Positions 44,159 through 55,668 of a stretch of DNA of 64,000 nucleotides are shown here, one piece after another. The stretch's first letter is position 1. Each line of letters begins with the position of its first letter. Where the stretch lies: assembly GCA_964036295.1 (NCBI GenBank), contig OZ038470.1, positions 1,539,501 through 1,603,500 of the forward strand. Direction: 5' to 3'. This DNA is from Plumapathes pennacea. Its lineage: Eukaryota > Cnidaria > Anthozoa > Antipatharia > Myriopathidae. The position numbers and the translations under genes are program-made. The notes below the pieces were generated by a model. That model did not search any database and was not told the DNA's origin. It was given only the letters and a program-made list of their open reading frames with translations.

Positions 44159-45789
44159 ATGACGGAACTGATTAAACCAAGAAAGTCCAGCGGGAAGTCA
44201 TCACGTAAGGCAAATCCCGTTCGGGTAAGTCGCGAGTTGAAATTTGTCCGCAGGAGAAACTTTCAGCGCTTGTACAGAACACGCGGTTTAAGTTTTCGAT
44301 CGATGAACATGAACCATTCAGCAATGAGTCCATGATGGTGATGCAGCTGCTCTTTTCTGTACCATTCATTCATTCATATTCATCCGTTCATTTACTTTCC
44401 TCTTTTGATTTTGAAAGTTTCGTTTTTCTCCAGCTGCCTATCGGATCTAGTGTGGTCACCGTAATTCCCACGCGCAAATCTCCTCCCTACCTGAGTGGAT
44501 TTCCAGGTAAATATAACACTAAAGCCGAATAGAAACATGCATGCGCACAATGGAACAGATCAATGTCTTTTAAAAAAAGGAAAACTGAAAAAAAAAAAAA
44601 AAAAAAAAAAAGAAAAGAAAAAAAATGCATTGTTGAGGCGTAGGCAAGCCCATAAATTTGTGCGCGTCTTCAGTATCAGGACGGAATCAGCGTCAGTCTT
44701 TTTTTTAATTCAAAAGAGGCGTTGTTTGTCACGAAATTTGGCAACAAATATTATATTAAAAGGAAACGCATCCGCATCAAAACACACGGTTTTTCCGACG
44801 ATGCAATTGCCGTCACAGCTTACTTGTGCACCCAGTTGTTCGACCATCTTTTCATTTTTTTTTAGTTATGGTGATTTTCGTTCTCTTATTTCAGCACCGC
44901 ACGTTATAGCCGAGCCTCGTGAACAGATGGACAGAAAGAGAAAAGAGAAGTGCGCCCTTTGGACGCTTAAGGACAAAAAAACATTTACTGATCAGTAGGT
45001 GTCGTTCTTGATCTGGGCCCCTTTTTCTCTTCTTCCTTTTCTGTCAAGATTAATCGCGATTTTAACATATCAACCAGCCATTAGTCATGCGATGATGCTT
45101 TTTTATTCATTATCTTTAGGTATATCCAGCATGGTAAAAACTTCTTGAAGATTTCCGAAGCCTTAGGGGATAAAGTGAGTTCTCCCAGCACAGTAGCGTG
45201 CGAGTCTCCTCGTTACACAGTAGACAACTAAGGAAATTAATGCGTGCCCTTTTGATGTTTTATGCACAGACTTTAGAAGACTGTATTCAACATTACTACC
45301 TCACAAAACACGCCATGCGATATAAAAAGGTAAGATCACGAATATCAGAAAAATGTTGCACCAAAGCATCACATGATTACTTTCTCATTACAGTTATCCG
45401 AAAACCACTCTATATACTTTCACTCTCTTGCACATAGTAGACACCGCTATCTCGAACTCTCAAGGGAAGCGGGAATTAGTTCCAGATAGCGGGGTTTTAC
45501 CAAGGGAATTTTCTACCAAGTTAATTTCCGAGGGAAATCGGATTCTGTTCGAGATAGCGGGGAGTTCGAGATAACCGAGGTCGAGATAGCGGGGTTCTAC
45601 TGTATTATATATTTTACTACATTGTGTGTTGAGATGAGAAGCTTGTCTCTGATAGCTTTTTTCTTCTGGTATTTCTTTCAGCTCAAGTTAGAAGCTGACA
45701 AAGTTAATGAACCACCCACAAAGAGAAAGAAGTCTGTGGAAAAATCTCCCCAGAAGAAAAGGAGGCATGCCAGCAAAGATAACAAGTAG
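44159..45789 (+). CDS. Small NCoR-type SANT domain protein
   Basis: Six exons: 44159-44224, 44434-44506, 44895-44994, 45120-45174, 45270-45329, 45682-45789 (stop TAG). They join in phase to 153 residues from the ATG at 44159. Residues 66-115 form a SANT domain: ALWTLKDKKTFTDQYIQHGKN, then FLKISEALGDKTLEDC and QHYYLTK. The pattern IQHxKNF...YYLTK is that of the first SANT (deacetylase-activating) domain of NCoR1/SMRT. The C-terminus is a basic nuclear-localisation-like tail (KRKK, KKRRH). A chromatin or co-repressor role is inferred. It is far shorter than NCoR (over 2000 residues); the gene could extend 5' if the exon ending 43555 is coding, but nothing downstream of the TAG looks coding. Confidence 0.72.
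45436..45603. mobile_element. MITE with CCGCTATCTCGA ends
   Basis: About 170 bp; left end ACACCGCTATCTCGAACTC, right end GAGATAGCGGGGTTCTACTGTA. Internal GAGATAGCGGGG is repeated. A TACAGTAGAACC-like end is typical of Tc1/mariner-derived short elements. It lies in the last intron of the SANT gene. Confidence 0.75.
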
Positions 45790-46350
45790 ATTGTATTTAT
45801 TGTGTCATTTTATTGGAGTGCATTGCTGATCAGAAAAACGTTACATAATTCAATCAGACAAATTTGACTCAACCTTGAAAACCTCACGCTCCTGAACTGT
45901 CAAGTAGGAAATTCTAACGGCAGTGTTCATGTTGTTCTTGAATAAGCTGTCTAAGTAGCATTAGGAGAATTGAGTCTGATCAGCTTGAACCCAAGTATTT
46001 AGATAAGTAAATTCCCCCAACCTGCCCTGAACAAAATGTAAGAGAAGTGTTAGGAGCATTGATAGTCTGACCAGCTTGAACAGCTACTTGGTTCTTTGAA
46101 AATATTAAGAACAAAATAATGACTGGTAATCTGCATTACATGTTTAATTAGCTGGACCCACCACAATATCTCAGCCTCGCGATTATGAGAGTGGCTTATT
46201 GTCAATTATTTCTAATCTACTGTAATATACTTTCGATAATAAAATGATTGTGGTATCTCCATTGTTGACTTGTCAGACAGTCAATAACACTTCCTGTACT
46301 TGTTATGACAACCCTGTGAAAGCCAGTAATTTACTCAAAAGCTTACTGAT

Positions 46351-48300
46351 TTACGATGAAGGACCACTGGAACTCTTCCACCTCAACTCACACACCAGAG
46401 CCATGTGATCAGAAGGAAGAACAACAGAGGGAAGTGCAACATACGCTTCCAGCTCCTCTTCAGACGGTAAGGGCACAACAGCTTCTACATCAAGCTGACT
46501 GCCATCGGCAAATATGTAATCTAGAGCTCCCTTAAACCCACCTGTATAACAGGTAAACTGGGGAATCCCAGACGCACTGAAGAGCTTAAAGTCCTGGGTA
46601 AAGCATAACCTGTTACAGTGTGCATCTTTGTCTGTACAAAATTCCCAGTCTTGGTGGTCTTCTGCAACATGTCCTGTGCTTAGAAGTTCATACACCCCAC
46701 TCTGGGGCAGGCTGTTGAAGTCACCACAAAATAAGACTGCTGCTTTAGAGGGTGGTGGGCTCTGGATGTCTTCAGTTTCATTGCCAAGTTGAATAGTTTC
46801 CACTGAACTGGCACTTGAAACATCAACATGGCTTGAGGATGGAGGTGACACGGTTTGATCCACGGAGGTCTGATTCTTTCCTTTGTCTTCTGCTGCCAAA
46901 CTCTGAGGGTTTTCTTCATGGAGCTGACTCAGAACCTCCTTGATGTGGTTCAAGATAATACCTACTTGAATGAGCCTCACATGTGGTGCATCGGGCTTGT
47001 AATAGAGATGGGTGTTCACCACACACAACAGCTCGTTCTCAGCTGCCGCAGACTTCAACACTGTCACCTGAGCGATGGTGTTTCGATTTCGTAGAATCTC
47101 AGAAAGAACAGGAAGTGCGGACACTTTTTCCAGTATTCTTTCTTGTACAGGGTCATTAAAAAGTGACTCCCGAAGAACTATGTTATGCTGACTACACAAA
47201 TTAAACTTGTCCTTGCGGAAAAACATGGCCTCACCCTCTGGTACCTCTCCAGCCTTGCTACACAGTAACCCCTGGAATCCACAGACTTCCAAAGCAGGAC
47301 TCAGAATGTTCCAGAAAAGCTTGTGCCCACACTCCTGTAGACAGATTATGTCTGCATTGTAGCCAATCAGTTCTTTCAGTAACAGCTGTTGGCGATACTG
47401 AATGCTTAAAGCATAAGGAGGGCAGTAGGGGTAGAGCATTTGCTTGGCAAATTCTTCCTTCGCATATGTGTCAGCCAACGTGTTATAACTTACAGTCCTA
47501 AACAGTTTAGGGTCTTCGGTTCTCTTCTCTGTATATAGGTGGCGTAAGTCGAAAGGTGATGCCCCTGGCCCTGCTGCAACGGTTGCCAAACTTGTGGCTT
47601 CTGACTTGATAGAGCTTGAGCGTTTGGCACTTGCAGGACAACACTCAAGCTTCAGATAACAGCCGATCTCGAGTGTGGTAGGAGTGTAACAGAAATCTCT
47701 GCTTACCACCTCCCAGACACAATCGTCTGAACTTGTTGGATCAGAGCTGGCTTCAAGAGTGTCGTTTTGGTTGGCAGATTTAAACCACTTGTAAGAGCAA
47801 AACTGTTTGTCTGCGAATTCTAGCTCGATTATGGGGAATATCGGGAAGCCAGACATGAAACTGGTTGGCAGCGACAAAGATAAGATAGTGGGAGGGTTGA
47901 GCTCCACATGATAAGATTGATCGCCAATTTTCAAGACGGAGCCATCCTTCCACGCATCCTTGTTGGAAAGATTTTCATCGATGAGAGCTCCATCATGCCA
48001 CAGACTCGCTTTGATCTGTTGTATACTTTGACTAGGCTGTGACTCTTTCTTGGGTTTCTTAGCATTTTTCTTGCCAGAGGCAGAATTTAGGCCGATTCTG
48101 ACCAGCGCCTTCCCAAGCAATTCCGTTTTCGCGCGTTGCATCTTTTTCTGTTTCCCTTCATACGTGAAAGAAATTGTCATAACATCGTCTTCTTCGACGC
48201 AGCGTACGTTGACTACTGCAGACATCATACGAGAGAACGAATAGACAACAGCTCCGCAAGTTCTTCTTGGAAAAGGCACGAGATTGACGAGGCGTTTCAT
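46351..48300 (-). CDS. PDE12: 2',5'-phosphodiesterase 12 (mitochondrial deadenylase)
   Basis: A single uninterrupted exon of 649 residues (human PDE12 is 609). The N-terminus is basic and hydroxylated with no acids in the first 30 residues (MKRLVNLVPFPRRT), fitting a mitochondrial presequence. The C-terminal half is an exonuclease-endonuclease-phosphatase domain: VSYNTLAD with Asn273, IICLQEC with Glu323 (metal ligand), CGDFNSLPQSG, LDYIFADG and the closing SDHMALV. PDE12 cleaves 2',5'-oligoadenylates and trims spurious poly(A) from mitochondrial RNAs. The family is CCR4-like, but the N-terminal domain and QECGHKLFW identify PDE12. Lack of introns suggests an old retroposed copy or intron loss. 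Confidence 0.95.
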   Translation of the reverse strand: MKRLVNLVPFPRRTCGAVVYSFSRMMSAVVNVRCVEEDDVMTISFTYEGKQKKMQRAKTELLGKALVRIGLNSASGKKNAKKPKKESQPSQSIQQIKASLWHDGALIDENLSNKDAWKDGSVLKIGDQSYHVELNPPTILSLSLPTSFMSGFPIFPIIELEFADKQFCSYKWFKSANQNDTLEASSDPTSSDDCVWEVVSRDFCYTPTTLEIGCYLKLECCPASAKRSSSIKSEATSLATVAAGPGASPFDLRHLYTEKRTEDPKLFRTVSYNTLADTYAKEEFAKQMLYPYCPPYALSIQYRQQLLLKELIGYNADIICLQECGHKLFWNILSPALEVCGFQGLLCSKAGEVPEGEAMFFRKDKFNLCSQHNIVLRESLFNDPVQERILEKVSALPVLSEILRNRNTIAQVTVLKSAAAENELLCVVNTHLYYKPDAPHVRLIQVGIILNHIKEVLSQLHEENPQSLAAEDKGKNQTSVDQTVSPPSSSHVDVSSASSVETIQLGNETEDIQSPPPSKAAVLFCGDFNSLPQSGVYELLSTGHVAEDHQDWEFCTDKDAHCNRLCFTQDFKLFSASGIPQFTCYTGGFKGALDYIFADGSQLDVEAVVPLPSEEELEAYVALPSVVLPSDHMALVCELRWKSSSGPSS

Positions 48301-48457
48301 TGTTCGGTTTATATTAACGCGGAGGACTGGAAATAATTAGACGCCAGATTCCTAAATTCAATGGTTTCCGGTCGGTTTCCGTCGGATTTTCTTCCCTTAG
48401 TCATGCCGCCAAGAAATGGTTTTTGCCCAGCATGGGGGCAACTTGGGGTGGATCTTA

Positions 48458-48833
48458 GGCCCTGTTTACATGGAGGGAGGGTAACCCTCCAAGGAGGGAC
48501 ACCCTCCAAGAAGGGTCAGAAGATAGCCCCCCTTTACATGCCAAGCGTTATCTCTAGGGTTATCTCGCCAAAAGTCTGAAAGGATCGCGCGGTCGCGAAA
48601 TATGAGATAGTAACCTGGCACCGCTAAACTTAGCCCCCCTGGGAGGGTAACCCTCCCTCGAGTGTTTACATGGCCAAAAGTTGTCCCTACTGGGAGGGTA
48701 ACCCTAGCAAGAAGATCCTAGGGTGACCCTACCAATCATGTAAACGGAACAGGGAATTTCAATAGAGAAGGGTGACCCTTCTAGGAGGGTGTCCCTCCTG
48801 GGAGGGTTACCCTCCTTCCATGTAAACAGGGCC
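48458..48833. mobile_element. Harbinger-type MITE rich in GGGTAACCC
   Basis: 376 bp; ends GGCCCTGTTTACATGGAGGG and CTCCTTCCATGTAAACAGGGCC. It is flanked on both sides by TTA (48455-48457 and 48834-48836). The interior carries many copies of GGAGGGTAACCCTCC and related palindromes. It lies between the divergent PDE12 and SLC4 genes. Confidence 0.88.
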
Positions 48834-48836
48834 TTA

Positions 48837-49456
48837 TTCATCACGACTTTATCTTGACTAAAAACTTTACCATTTTGCTAATCAGTTGTTTCGCTGCATC
48901 ACCACACATCAACATCCATGTTTCCTAACACGCGAATGTACGTTTCACTCGCATTCTGATTCAGAAAAATAGATAAAATGCTTCAGAATCAACTGGAGCG
49001 ACAACACCAGCGCATATACACACAAGCACGTGCTTTGGTCAAATCACATGACCGACGTTGAAGGTCCGTGATTGGTTCACAATGGGCCTCCTCAAACCCG
49101 ACGAAAGATGTTTTCGTAAAGTCGAGGGAAGAGGGAATGGTTTCTTTTATGTTTTTGTAGTGTTTCTCAATCGATTTTTTCTATTATACTGGACACAAAG
49201 GCCACTCGACGAGGACAAGTGCGGGTTTCTACGTCATCGCCACTCAAAAGTTATTTCTCATTCATAATCTCAGCGCGAACGGCCCAATTTTTGTTTACGT
49301 TGAGGGCAGTTGAGAGTATCGTGCGACTGTGGTCAATATTGCGATATGGCCTAATGCTGCAGCCATCAACGCTGCCTCCGCCCTTGGGTTTTTTCGCCCT
49401 GTCTGTGGAGCCTGTGCATGAGCTAAACAACGTTTCTCCAGTCATTCTTTCAGAAA
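48837..49456. other. 5' flank of the SLC4 transporter gene
   Basis: No coding feature recognised. The first coding exon is preceded by an acceptor-like CATTCTTTCAG at 49442-49452, so a noncoding first exon probably lies in this stretch. Confidence 0.45.
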
Positions 49457-52400
49457 ATGGATAAGGAGCAGGCCCAGATCGGTGTCGAGATAGACATCGG
49501 AGAAGACCTTGAAGAGGTAGGGCATTTTTGCTTACCACTTAAAAATCCAGAATATTTGTTCCAACATACCAGAATTCTGTCAATTTACCAGCTCTGTTAT
49601 GCTATTATTTTTGGTTCTTTTTTCGTTTGCAGATCCAGCTTCGTCCAGTAGACGACGAAGCTTACAAGAAAGTATTTGACAGACCATTTCAAGCTCCCAG
49701 TCCTGACATTTCGCAAAGGGCTGCGGAAGTAAAGACTTCGCATTACGACTACAATTTTGACGAAAAAGACTATAGAAGTAAGGATGATATTGAATGCATC
49801 TGATTTGGTATTTTTATGCATTACTCTTGGTAATAATTACATAGCAAGAAATGTACAAATATTAATACAGGTTCAGGCTTGCACAGGTTTTGTATGAGTT
49901 TCAATTATATCGAACTTCATGAAGCTGATTAGCGAAATGTATATTTAGAAACCTGGCTATTCTCATTTACTTACGCATTTGGCGCAATTATCTGGTAAGG
50001 AAACCTTGATTTTGTATGCCGTACATTTTGTCGTGATAAATCAAGTTTCCGGAAAAACAATACAAATTTGTTGACGCGGAGGTGTTTGTTTTCTGGTTAG
50101 CTTTATTTTTCCAGTGAATATGTGGCGACCAGAGCGAAAATTTTTGTATAAATCAGATAAATACGATGAACAGCACTCCGTGGAACGAGGGATTGATTAA
50201 CGGATACATGAATTAGAAAAGCAATCAATCGTATCCAGGTACAAAGGATCTTTCCAGGTTGCGTGAAGTGATTTGTGGAACTATCAAGGGGCGGTCGTCC
50301 AGACATGTTTCCACTGGTTTACAGAAACGAACCAGGAGTTTTGGAATTTAGTTCCCAACCTCCTGAAAGGTTTCCCTTAGACATTGAACAACTCAATACA
50401 AATTAGTTCTAACGACTAACAATGCATGGATTTTGCTTAACATTGAACACTATCAGTGATCAACTTTCATTTTTCTCCTTCAGTTTCTCATCATAGAGAT
50501 ATCATACAGTATAGAGATATCACACAGTTTGGGGAACTTAGCTTATAATCAGTGCCTAGAGAAGAGTTGACTAAAAGAATCTGCATTTAAGTTTGGGAAT
50601 GAAAGGGTTATAACTCTTCTGTTGTCTGCAGGTCATCGGAACGTGTCTGTTAAGCATCATGGCACTTTACATCGAGTTCCTACTATTTCTAAACGCTTGT
50701 CGTTTCCGGAGAAGGAGAGGAAAGCAGAAAGGAAAGCAGAGAGCAAGAAAAAGTCTAGGGACAAAAGCAAAGAAAGAGTTGAAGTTTTGCCAAGAATCAA
50801 AGAAAAACACAATGAGTCCCATGATCATGATGAGGTTGATGCCGACTTGAGCCGGGACAGTGCAGAAGGTGCAAATGACAGCACTCCAGAGGTGGAGCAT
50901 CGTTCGCATAGACACAGCCATCATCACAGCAGAGATCACAGAGATAGTGAAAAGCCCAGACACCACCATCACCACAGACGACGGCATCATCACCATCAAC
51001 GTCACCACCGTACTATTTCAGAAAGAGAACAACTTGAGTCACGGTTGCGCTCGGGGGCACTGACTCTGCAGGAAACAGAACCACAGGAAGAAGTCACTGA
51101 TGAAACAGAGAAAGACTTGCCAAAGAGAGATCTGGAAGAGATAGCTTGTGAGTAGATTGTCTAACTATTTTATAATATTTTAACAAATTATATTTTTATG
51201 ACATTTTTCAATCACTGACAGAATGAAAATTTATGAGGAAGTTTAACCGAGGATTTTGTTGTTGTTGCTTTTACTTAGAATTTCTTTAATAATTTTTAGT
51301 AAATTTAAATTGTCACATTAGTCACTCAGGGTGCGACAAAAGCCAATCTGCTAGTCTTAGGCCATCAGACTTTCCCATTGGGCTAAAAGTTGATTTTTCA
51401 ATCAGAAGAAATCTGTTTGAATTGTTTGGACTAGCAAGTCTTTAGGCAAGCTGCCCAAGACATAGAATTCCCTGATTAGTTTCAGTTTTTTAAAGCCACT
51501 CTCATACTTGTTGCTTGTCAGGGCATCGATTTGAAGATTTACGTGGTCTTCGGAGACGCCTCCCTCACCTGCGTCCTCATCTGCGTCAGCGCAAAAGTGG
51601 TATGAGAACACACTACAGTAGTACTGACATCACAGCGAGTCTGCAAAAGTTTCCAGTCAAGTATGACCACAGTCCTCACGAGGTGTGTGTTCAGATAAAT
51701 TTTCAATTTTTATTTTATTAATATTTTGTGGTAGAAAATTGCAGATCTCAGGGTGAGCTGCATATGTGACTCAGAAAACTACAACTTGGTTAGAAAGTAA
51801 TAAAAATGAAGTGTTTATTTATTGATGTTACTGGACTTTGAGCTGGCCTTGCACACTTCATTGTTCGAATCAACTTGAGCCCCAGTCACTCCATCACATT
51901 GTATTGATAGGATATAGGGTGCAATGAAAGAGATGCCAGCTAGCCTGAGGCTATCAGGCTCTCCTGTTGGGCCATTAGATTTTTCTGTTTCAACTATCTG
52001 GGCCAGTGAGTCGTGGCTACATCTTGCCTTTGGGTTAGGTTGTAGCAAATATATTTTGTTTGGTACAGAGTTATTCTACTGACCTTTACTGGTATTCATG
52101 TCTTGAATCTTGTTTGAAGGCTTTTGTTGAACTTGAAGAGTTGACTAAAAGAGGGGAAGAAATGGAATGGAAAGAAACAGCTCGTTGGATCAAGTTTGAA
52201 GAAGATGTGGAAGATTCCAATCGCTGGGGAAAACCTCATGTAGCCTCCCTGTCATTTCACAGTCTGCTGGAGCTACGGAAGGGGCTTGAAAGGGGTGAGA
52301 TAAAGCCCCATTTACACGACATAGTTTTGGGCACGGCCTTCCTAAATTTGGCATGCGGGCCGATCAAATTTGGCCTGTCAGGCTTCTGTTTACATGACAA

Positions 52401-55400
52401 AAAAGTGGAGTGCCGTGCCTAAAATAATCAGCCCATGGGCCAAAATTTAGAAGTCCCGGGCCCAAAACACATGTCGTGTAAATGGGGCTTAAATTTCTGT
52501 TTACATGATGTACTGTAGAAGATGGCATACTCTACATAGTTACATTCTTATTGGCAACAGCATGAACATTGACACAACCTTTTTTATTTTATTATTATTT
52601 TTATGTATTTCTAAACAGTAGTTATTTAGGAACATTAATTTTACTCCAAGAGCTACAAAATGCAGCTCATCTAGGGAACTTACATTTTGCCTTGTCTTAA
52701 ACCATGAAGTCACGGTGTGTGGGTTTGTAACCAGTATTTTATTGGTATAAGATGCAACACACTAAAATGTCAATGTGCTTTATTGACTTGTATCACGATA
52801 AAAGACCATAAACACCCTTCTATAGATGGCAGGAACAATGGAATTCAATTCCTCTGGTAAAGAAATGCTATTTTTTATGGAAAAGTTTCATTGTACCTGC
52901 CATCCAACTTGGCCACTGTGCAAACCCTCTATTCTTTGTATCCCACAGGAGTAGTGTTGCTTGACCTAGAGCAATTTGACATGCCAAGTATTGCCAAAGC
53001 GGTTGTGGAAGGCCTAGTGTCATCTCAGCAGCTCAACCAGACAGAAAGCAATAAAGTACTGGCAGCTCTACTGCTCAGACACAGGCATCAGTATGAAGAG
53101 AATCATCAGTTACCACGGCGACCATCTATGTTCAATCTTTCCAACATTTCTGCCAAGTCATCACCAGTGGTGGAGCGCAAACTTTCGAGTGAGGTTGAAC
53201 TAGATGTGGTTGATAATGCAAAAGATGCTGAAGACAAAGAGACAGCAAAATTTTTCATTGGTGAAGACGATGCTGATGGTGACGTGCAACCCATGGCAGA
53301 TGGGGAAACTGGAGATGTAAGTTAATTGTGGTTTTGTCGAGGTAAAGGCGCAGTGTCATTGCATGTTTGTTTGGTCACATCTTGAAAACATTCACCCAAT
53401 GTTTTCAAGTTTAAAATCCAAAACACAATGGTGGCAAGCAATCCAGCAGCAGACCCACCGCTGTTGTGGATGCCATCTTGGATTTCAAATTTAAAAACAG
53501 GCAAATGTTTTCAAGATTTGACCAAATGCATGCACATGTGCATCGCATGACACTGCCAACTTAACTTTTTAATGAGAGAACACAATTCTTTCAACCATTC
53601 AATTTATAAGTGACAAAAGATTAGTCTAGAAGGGATGTAGCTAAGAAAAAAGTATGCTGGTTTAGAATATTGAACTCAGCCTGCTATGAGTAGAAGACGC
53701 TCTGCTTGATGCCCTTTATTGGGCAATTGCTGATAACTCGAACCAAAGTTTGAAAATTGAGATTCCACTGTTACATTTTTTTTTGAGGCCTTTGGGATTA
53801 GAATGTATGGTATGTTAAACTCAGCCATTTTTATGTGTGTACTGTATTAACTCATATTCAACAAGATATCCATCAACCATGTGTTGATCTCATTTTAATT
53901 GAAACAGATGAAAGCTCCTCTGTATAGAGAGTACAAACCTCTACCAAGAATAGATCCAGAGGAGAAACTGGGGGAAAAACGAGAGATCAAGTTTGCACCA
54001 GAAACCAAGGAAGAAGATGCTGAATCCAAAATCAACACCAGGAAACAGTCAGAAGTGAGAACAAAAGTTCCAGTTGGAGCTGAGGCCACTGCTGTTCTAG
54101 TAGGAACTTTGGATGAAATCACACAACCTGCTGTGGCATTTGTGCGACTTGCCAAAGGGTGTATGCTGGGGGATCTGACGGAAGTGTCTATACCTGTGCG
54201 CTTTCTATTTGTGCTGTTTGGTCCTACCAATCAGGCTGATAGCTTCCACGAGATTGGGCGCTCAATAGCTACGCTCATGTCTGATCGGGTGAGAATTATT
54301 AGTGTTAGTCAAGCTTTGGTGTAACATAATTATATATTATGTATCAATAAAAGACTTGCCCAACTTATGACTCAAGACAAGAAGTTCTGCCTCAAGTCAC
54401 CGAGCAATTCCAAAGTAGCAATATTGTTGATATCATCAGTGGCAGTTCTATTTTACTCAAATGAATGGCTGACAATTCTATTACATTTGTGAAAAGTTTG
54501 AAAATATGTTTTTTTTTTTAATATACTATAAAACTTAACTCATGCTTTTGACAAGGGGATATTGGATATGTGTAAATTTTGTGCAATGAATTATTGTTAG
54601 CGATGGAAATTTTCTCTGATCACAAAGTAAAAGTTTTTGGTCCAAAATTGAAGATGCTCTTTGTCTTCTCATTCAGAATTTTCATGACTTGGCTTACATC
54701 GCGGAGTCTCCAGGGGACTTGCTCTCAGCTATCAATCAATTTCTGGAGGACACAGTGGTGCTGCCACCAGGAGAGTATGACAAAGACCTATTGATTCCTG
54801 TATTGCTAAAACAGAGTGAAGTGATGGCAAGAAGACGAAAACTGATCAAGAAAGGCAAGTTATTCACTCAATATCAACCACTCTATGGACAAGAGAATAA
54901 TATTATTCTCTCACTCACCCGTCTCAAACTGTTTTTGAACTGTTTCTGTTGAGTTTTTTTGTGATGAGCATCTTTATTTTTCATCCTACAGCTGTTTCTG
55001 CTGCTATAACTCCAGTGGAGGAAAACCCTTTAGACAGGACAGGGAAGTTCTGTGGTGGGCTTGTCAGAGACTTCAAACGGCGTCTGCGCCACTACAAGAG
55101 TGACTTCAAAGATGGTTTGAATACAACTTGCCTCGCAGCATCTATTGTTTTGTACTTTGCAGTGTTTTTCCCCAATGTTGCCTTTGGTGGTCTGCTTGCA
55201 GAGAAGACGGACAACTGGTTGGGAGTCAGTGAAGTCATTTTTGCCACTTGCTTGTGTGGAGTGTTGTTTGGTTTATTTTCTGGACAGCCCTTGATTATCA
55301 TTGGTGCCACTGGACCTGTGCTGGTCTTTGAGCAAACCATCTACAAGGTATCATGTGCATTCCACATTTGTTAGTTCCTGGGAAAACTAGTTGTGCTGTT

Positions 55401-55625
55401 ATCATAACAAGGCCATATGTATTAGAACAAAAGTTGATGTGAATTCATACGTTTTTTGTTTATAATACTGTAGTCTGTATGGCAAACAAATAGTGTATTT
55501 TCCAAATTTCTGTACCTGCACACATGTACAAAATTTCAATATTGTTTTTACCATTAGTACTTTTCACAGTGTTTGCAGTGATATTCCCCATCTTTGAGTT
55601 CTGCCTTGCCTGTGCTAATTGGCCT

Positions 55626-55668
<43 letters not shown>

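Noticed and set aside
50667..51008. Minus-strand Met/Val-rich frame
   Set aside because: Shadow of the His-rich SLC4 exon on the other strand.
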